Shown here: positions 59,386-64,000 of the stretch, piece by piece | Layout: every line of letters starts with the position of its first letter | How positions within the stretch are numbered: position 1 is the first letter of the stretch | Source: Flavobacterium sp. TR2 | GTDB lineage: Bacteria; Bacteroidota; Bacteroidia; Flavobacteriales; Flavobacteriaceae | Assembly (NCBI RefSeq): GCF_025252405.1 | Contig: NZ_CP104307.1 | Coordinates: 2,108,001-2,172,000 of the forward strand | Direction: 5' to 3' | Length of the DNA stretch: 64,000 nucleotides | Notes under the pieces: model-generated | Told to the model about the DNA's origin: nothing | Seen by the model: the letters and a program-made list of their open reading frames with translations, nothing else | Databases searched by the model: none | Made by a program: the position numbers and the translations under genes

Positions 59386-60046
59386 TTTTTAGGTTTTAAA
59401 AAAAGCAAATATGCTACTTTTTTTTCTAAAAATCATGAGCAAATATAAAAGGAATAAAGAGGTGTGTTGCGTTTTTGAAACTGTCCTATTTGACGAGTCA
59501 AATTGGTGTATATTTTGTTGATTTTTAAAATGAGTTTAAATCTGTGATTCCTTGTAAAAACAAGAGAAACTCTTAAGTTTTATGATTTTTTTTGAAAGAT
59601 ATTCAATTATGAATTTTCTAAAAATGGAAGATAAAGGGCAAAAAACAAGTATTTGTAGAACTTAGAAGAATTGATTTACAATTTCTTATGTTAAATTAAT
59701 GAGCTGCAAATGTAAAAAAAGCATGAATAAAACATTCTCAATTGAAAATGTTTTATTTTCTGTGTTTTTTTATAGGATTATTCCTGTCTTTTTTTTAAAA
59801 AATTCTTCATTTTTTTAAGGTTATTCTTATTTTAAATGTTAATTAAATGTTAATATTTTGATTAACAAAAATACAGTATTTTACGCATAAAATTATGTAT
59901 AGTGTTAATTTTCTGCTAATTAAATATTTTTAAAAAAACAGATGTTAAAGAAATATTAAAAAATGGTTAAGCTGTACCTGAAAACCGCATTGTTGTTTTA
60001 AGAAAATATTAAGATGTTTGCGACTTACTAATTCAAAATTTATAAA
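59386..60046. promoter_or_regulatory. 660-base regulatory region upstream of the SusC gene
   Basis: This very AT-rich gap has no coding frame that I can support. AAATGTTAAT occurs twice (59834-59843 and 59845-59854), and the second copy begins the inverted repeat GTTAAT-N6-ATTAAC (59849-59866). A promoter candidate is TTG (59993-59995) with GATGTTTG (60013-60020). It probably carries the regulator sites of the SusC/SusD locus. Confidence 0.5.
59993..60020 (+). promoter_or_regulatory. Probable promoter of the SusC gene
   Basis: TTG and GATGTTTG are spaced by 17 bases. GATGTTTG matches TAnnTTTG except for its first base. The ATG follows 26 bases later. Confidence 0.5.
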
Positions 60047-63000
60047 ATGAAACTAAAGTTTAATGGATTCTTAGTGCTATTATTAGTGCTTGTAGCGCAA
60101 CTTACCTTTGCGCAAGAAAGAGCTGTTTCAGGAATTGTTTCCGATAACGATGGACTGCCTTTGCCAGGTGTAAGTGTTTTAGTTAAGGGGACAAAAAATG
60201 GAACACAAACAGATTTTGATGGAAAATATTCTATCAAAGCATCCCCAAATCAAATCTTGGTATTTACTTACATTGGAATGAAAAGCCAAGAAATTGCAGC
60301 AAGTTCAACTTCAGTAAATGCAAAATTAACAAGTTCATCTCTTGAGCTAGAAGGTGTAGTAGTAACTGCATTAGGTATTAAGAGAGAGAAAAAAGCTCTG
60401 GGGTATTCTACTCAGGAAATAAAAGGAGCCGATTTAGTTGGGGGAACTACAAGTGCAAACTTCCTTAACGATCTTTCTGGTAAAGCTGCCGGGGTATACA
60501 TTAGAAAAAATACAAACTTTGGTGGATCTACAAACGTAGTTTCAAGAGGTGTTAAAAACCTTACTGGAAATAACCAAATGCTTATCGTTATTGATGGTAT
60601 GCCTATTAATAACTCAAACGTGAATTCGAGCCAAGGTTCGCAAACAACTGGAGCTCGTAATACTTATGATTACGGTAATGCTGGTATGGATATTAATCCT
60701 GATGATATTGAATCATTGAATATATTGAAAGGTGCTGCTGCATCTGCTTTATACGGGTTCCAAGCTGGTAATGGTGTAATTATGATTACTACTAAAAAAG
60801 GAAAAGCTCAACAAGGTATGGGAATTACTATATCTAGTGAGTTTGGAGTTGGATCAGTTGATAAAAAGACTTTCCCTGTTTACCAAAACAAATATGGACA
60901 AGGTTATGGACCAACTTACGATGCCAATGGTAACCCAAAAGGGACTCCAGTTGGGCCAACAGGTGCATTTTTTGTTATAGATAAAAATGGTAACCAAGTA
61001 GTAAGCACTACAGACGATGCTTCTTATGGTGTTGCGTTTGACCCGAATCTTTCTGTTTATACTTGGGAATCTTATACTCCATATTCTTCAAAATTTGGAC
61101 AAAAATCTCCATGGGTAGCTGCTAAAAATGGTCCAATTACATTTTTTCAAACAGCTCAAACATTCAATAACTCAATCTCTTTTGAAGGTGGTACAGATAA
61201 GAGCAACTTTGTTATCAATTACAACAACTATAAAGAGAATGGTATTTTGCCAAATAGTGAATTGAAGAAAAATAATGCAAGTATTAAATTCAACCACAAA
61301 TTAACGGATAAATTATCTGCAAGTGTTTTTGCAAATTATTTAGCACAAACTACAATGGGTAGAAATACTACTGGTTACGGTGGTGATAACGTTGCAGGTT
61401 TATTCCGTCAATGGTGGGGAACAAACGTTGATATTCAATCTCAAAAAGAAGCTTTTAACAATTCAGGAGGACAAAATATTTCATGGAATATGGCAGATCC
61501 TGCTAATGGAAATACAAATCCTAAATATTGGGATAACCCATATTTTACAAGATATAAAAATTATCAAACAGACGAAAGAAATCGTTTCATCGGTTATGGT
61601 CAGTTAGATTATAAATTTACAGATTGGTTAAACGCCACTGGAAAAATAAGTACAGATTCTTATTCAGAATTGCGTGAAGAGAGAAAAGCGGTAGGATCTT
61701 TGGCTGGAACGTTCGGAATTAACCGTTTGGCAGTTGGATCAGGATACCAAAAATATACAGGTATGTTTTCTGAGCAAAACTATCAGTTAACATTAAACTT
61801 CAATAAAAAAATTACTGAAGATTTTACATTGACAGGTTTAGCAGGTTATAATGCTTTAAGAACAAGACGTATTTCTACATTAGCTTCTACAGATGGAGGA
61901 CTTATTATTCCTGGAATCTATGCATTGTCAAATTCTGTGAATCCTTCTCCATTTCCAGTTGAGACTGAAGATAATTCAGCAGTAAACAGTATTTATGCGT
62001 CTGCTTCATTAGGATTCAGAGATTTCCTTTATGTAGAAGGAACGGTACGTAATGATGCATTCTCTATGTTGCCAAAAGACAATAATGATGTTAATACATA
62101 CTCTGTTTCTGGAAGTTATGTTTTCACAAGTCATATCAATAGACCGTGGTTAAGTTTCGGTAAATTAAGAGCAAGTTATGCTGAGAACCCACAAGGAAGT
62201 GTAGATCTTTATGCATTGCAAGATGTATTTACTAAATTTAATCCATTTGGTTCAAACCAGCTTTATTCAAGACCGAATACTGCTAATAACCCAGATTTAC
62301 ACCCTGTAAAAACTACATCTAAAGAGCTTGGTTTAGAGATGCAATTCTTTGAAAGAAGATTAGGTTTTGATGTAAGTGTTTATAAAAGTTTAAGTGAAGA
62401 TCAAATTTTCCCGGTAGATTATTCTACTGCAACAGGTAACTCTGCTAGATACGTAAACGCAGGATCAGTAGAAAATAAAGGTATTGAGGTAGTATTCAAT
62501 GCAACTCCTTTTAGAACAAAAGATTTCCAATGGGATATTAACGTAAACTGGTCTAAAAACGAGAATACAGTTGTAGCTTTAGCACCAGGTGTTGATGTTT
62601 TAACAATTGGTACATTCCAAGGTGGTGTTAGTATCGTAGGTACAAAAGGACACGCTTATGGAGACATTCTTGGAAAAGATTATATCTACAGTGCAGACGG
62701 ACAAAGAGTGACTAAAAATGGAGTGTATTTGCAAACTGCGACTACTAATAATGTAATTGGTAACATTACTCCAGATTGGATTGGTGGTGTTCGTAATAAA
62801 TTTACTTACAAACAAGTTTCTCTAGGTTTCTTAATTGATGTTCAAAAAGGAGGAGATATTTTCTCTCTTGACCAATATTATGGACAAAGCTCTGGTTTGT
62901 ATACTTCTACTGCAGGAAACAACGAACTTGGAAATCCTGTAAGAAATACATTAGCTAATGGTGGAGGTGTTATTTTACCAGGAGTAAATGAAGACGGAAC

Positions 63001-63334
63001 TACTAACACTACAAGAACACCAAGTCCTGAAGTAGCTGGAAGTATTTATGGTTACAACAACAATCCGCAAAAAGCATTTGTTTACGATGCAAGTTATGTG
63101 AAATTAAGAGAGGTAAGCATCACTTATAGCTTCCCTAAACAATTTGTAGCTAAAGCAGGTTTGAATGATTTACGTCTTTCTTTAATAGGTTCTAACTTAT
63201 GGATCATCAGTAAAAATCTTCCAGATGCAGATCCAGAAAGTGGTATAAGTTCAGGTAACTTATCATCAGGTTATTCAGGAGGTTCACTTCCGACAACAAG
63301 AAATATTGGTTGTAACCTAACATTAAAATTTTAA
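60047..63334 (+). CDS. SusC/RagA-family TonB-linked outer-membrane transporter
   Basis: The 1095-residue protein has a signal peptide (GFLVLLLVLVAQLTFAQ), a CarboxypepD_reg-like domain (about 25-100; VSGIVSDNDGLPLPGVSVLVKGT), the TonB-interacting EGVVVTALGIKREKKALGYS and a plug with IEVIDGMPINNSN and IESLNILKGAAASALYG. A barrel to the C-terminal GCNLTLKF completes the SusC layout. Such proteins import oligosaccharides or peptides together with a SusD lipoprotein, which is encoded three bases downstream. The large size fits SusC, not a simple siderophore receptor. The substrate cannot be told. Confidence 0.95.
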   Translation: MKLKFNGFLVLLLVLVAQLTFAQERAVSGIVSDNDGLPLPGVSVLVKGTKNGTQTDFDGKYSIKASPNQILVFTYIGMKSQEIAASSTSVNAKLTSSSLELEGVVVTALGIKREKKALGYSTQEIKGADLVGGTTSANFLNDLSGKAAGVYIRKNTNFGGSTNVVSRGVKNLTGNNQMLIVIDGMPINNSNVNSSQGSQTTGARNTYDYGNAGMDINPDDIESLNILKGAAASALYGFQAGNGVIMITTKKGKAQQGMGITISSEFGVGSVDKKTFPVYQNKYGQGYGPTYDANGNPKGTPVGPTGAFFVIDKNGNQVVSTTDDASYGVAFDPNLSVYTWESYTPYSSKFGQKSPWVAAKNGPITFFQTAQTFNNSISFEGGTDKSNFVINYNNYKENGILPNSELKKNNASIKFNHKLTDKLSASVFANYLAQTTMGRNTTGYGGDNVAGLFRQWWGTNVDIQSQKEAFNNSGGQNISWNMADPANGNTNPKYWDNPYFTRYKNYQTDERNRFIGYGQLDYKFTDWLNATGKISTDSYSELREERKAVGSLAGTFGINRLAVGSGYQKYTGMFSEQNYQLTLNFNKKITEDFTLTGLAGYNALRTRRISTLASTDGGLIIPGIYALSNSVNPSPFPVETEDNSAVNSIYASASLGFRDFLYVEGTVRNDAFSMLPKDNNDVNTYSVSGSYVFTSHINRPWLSFGKLRASYAENPQGSVDLYALQDVFTKFNPFGSNQLYSRPNTANNPDLHPVKTTSKELGLEMQFFERRLGFDVSVYKSLSEDQIFPVDYSTATGNSARYVNAGSVENKGIEVVFNATPFRTKDFQWDINVNWSKNENTVVALAPGVDVLTIGTFQGGVSIVGTKGHAYGDILGKDYIYSADGQRVTKNGVYLQTATTNNVIGNITPDWIGGVRNKFTYKQVSLGFLIDVQKGGDIFSLDQYYGQSSGLYTSTAGNNELGNPVRNTLANGGGVILPGVNEDGTTNTTRTPSPEVAGSIYGYNNNPQKAFVYDASYVKLREVSITYSFPKQFVAKAGLNDLRLSLIGSNLWIISKNLPDADPESGISSGNLSSGYSGGSLPTTRNIGCNLTLKF

Positions 63335-63337
63335 ATC

Positions 63338-64000
63338 ATGAAAAAAGTACTTTTATTAATGTCGGTGGTAGGTATGATGGTTTCGTGCAGCCAAGACATT
63401 ACAGATATGAATGTTGATCCGAAAAGACCAACAACTACCAAAGCAGAATATTTGTTTACAAATGCTGAGAAAAAATTAGTAGATCAAATGGTTAGTACTA
63501 GTGTAAATAATAATGTTTTCAGATTATTTGCACAGCAATGGACAGAGACTACTTATCCAGATGAAAGCCAGTATAACATTACAAACAGAAAAATTCCTGA
63601 TACGCACTTTTTGGTTTTGTACAGAGATGTTCTAGCCGATTTTCATGATTCAAGAGTTATGATTGAAGCAACAACTCCTGCGACTCCTGCAGATGAGGCA
63701 ATTAAGAAAAATAAATTAGCGCTTATAGATGTTTTAGAAGCTTATGCTTACAGTGTATTGGTAGATACTTTTGGAAACGTTCCTTACACACAAGCAATTG
63801 ATATTCAGAAATATCCTTTGCCAGCTTATGATGATGCAAAAACTATTTACCAAGATCTTATTAAAAGATTAAGTGCAGATGTTGCTGTTTTAAAAGCGAA
63901 TAGTACCGTTGCTAACTTTGGTGCTGCAGATATTATCTATTCAGGAAATGCTGCAAGTAATGCAAAATGGGCAAAATTTGCTAACTCATTAATTATTAGA
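63338..64000 (+). CDS. SusD/RagB-family surface lipoprotein (3' end outside the window)
   Basis: The 221 visible residues begin with a lipoprotein signal (LLLMSVVGMMVSCSQ), followed by ITDMNVDPKRPTTTKAEYLF. RVMIEATTPATPADEAIKKN and VLEAYAYSVLVDTFGNVPYTQAI are typical of the SusD-like helical repeats (SusD-like_2 type). It captures nutrient at the cell surface and passes it to SusC. It begins three bases after the SusC stop, so the pair is an operon. The gene is cut by the end of the window. Confidence 0.93.
   Translation, partial: MKKVLLLMSVVGMMVSCSQDITDMNVDPKRPTTTKAEYLFTNAEKKLVDQMVSTSVNNNVFRLFAQQWTETTYPDESQYNITNRKIPDTHFLVLYRDVLADFHDSRVMIEATTPATPADEAIKKNKLALIDVLEAYAYSVLVDTFGNVPYTQAIDIQKYPLPAYDDAKTIYQDLIKRLSADVAVLKANSTVANFGAADIIYSGNAASNAKWAKFANSLIIR

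Overview
This AT-rich window comes from a Bacteroidota genome and most probably from Flavobacterium. The signs are SusC/SusD and TonB-linked receptors with CarboxypepD_reg domains, a C-terminal T9SS sorting domain, TAnnTTTG promoter boxes, GSCFA, DUF5522 and DUF6428 proteins, group III truncated haemoglobin, and many short palindromic intergenic repeats. All assignments are from reading the sequence; no database search was run.

Layout. 1-2200: the 3' end of an unknown gene, then an arsenic-type unit on the minus strand (ArsR, DUF6428 protein, ArsC-like reductase) with two near-identical ArsR-box palindromes. 2200-5200: a secreted actin-fold (Ppx/GppA-like) protein and a secreted serine hydrolase. 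5300-8200: a GNAT acetyltransferase, then an AraC regulator followed by an NAD(P)-binding oxidoreductase and a DUF1772 membrane protein. 8270-10950: initiator tRNA, era and der. 11080-17400: an outer-membrane receptor whose last beta strand is lost to a 1-nt frameshift, a DUF2490 protein, and a TonB-dependent receptor preceded by a 36-codon leader peptide ending MMCMCW and by an Rrf2 regulator. 18160-21470: an M23 peptidase, MerR regulator, LemA and two TPM-domain proteins in one minus-strand run. 21750-27740: alaS, an ABC exporter and a GSCFA protein. 27920-36170: tamB, the TamA-like lipoprotein tamL and a DUF4230 protein. 36300-39150: an aromatic amino acid hydroxylase with a long C-terminal extension, a small secreted protein and a truncated haemoglobin. 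39530-41950: a secreted GH30-Big2-ricin-T9SS enzyme. 42030-46140: ilvA with a classical isoleucine attenuator, a DUF4136 lipoprotein and hutU. 46700-59390: mostly housekeeping genes (PLP-dependent desulfhydrase/deaminase, LysM glucosaminidase, hemL, a 2-hydroxyacid dehydrogenase, lysS, lipB, rnhB) with several small lipoproteins and an orphan antitoxin-like gene. 60047-64000: a SusC/SusD pair opening a nutrient-uptake locus that runs off the window.

The most notable content is regulatory. The ilvA leader encodes an Ile-rich peptide with a pause hairpin, a possible antiterminator and an intrinsic terminator. The Met/Cys-rich leader peptide ahead of the TonB receptor may be a sulfur or metal sensor. 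Several families of palindromic repeats fill the gaps, and one copy lies in frame inside the GSCFA gene. No rRNA, CRISPR array, prophage or insertion sequence was seen.
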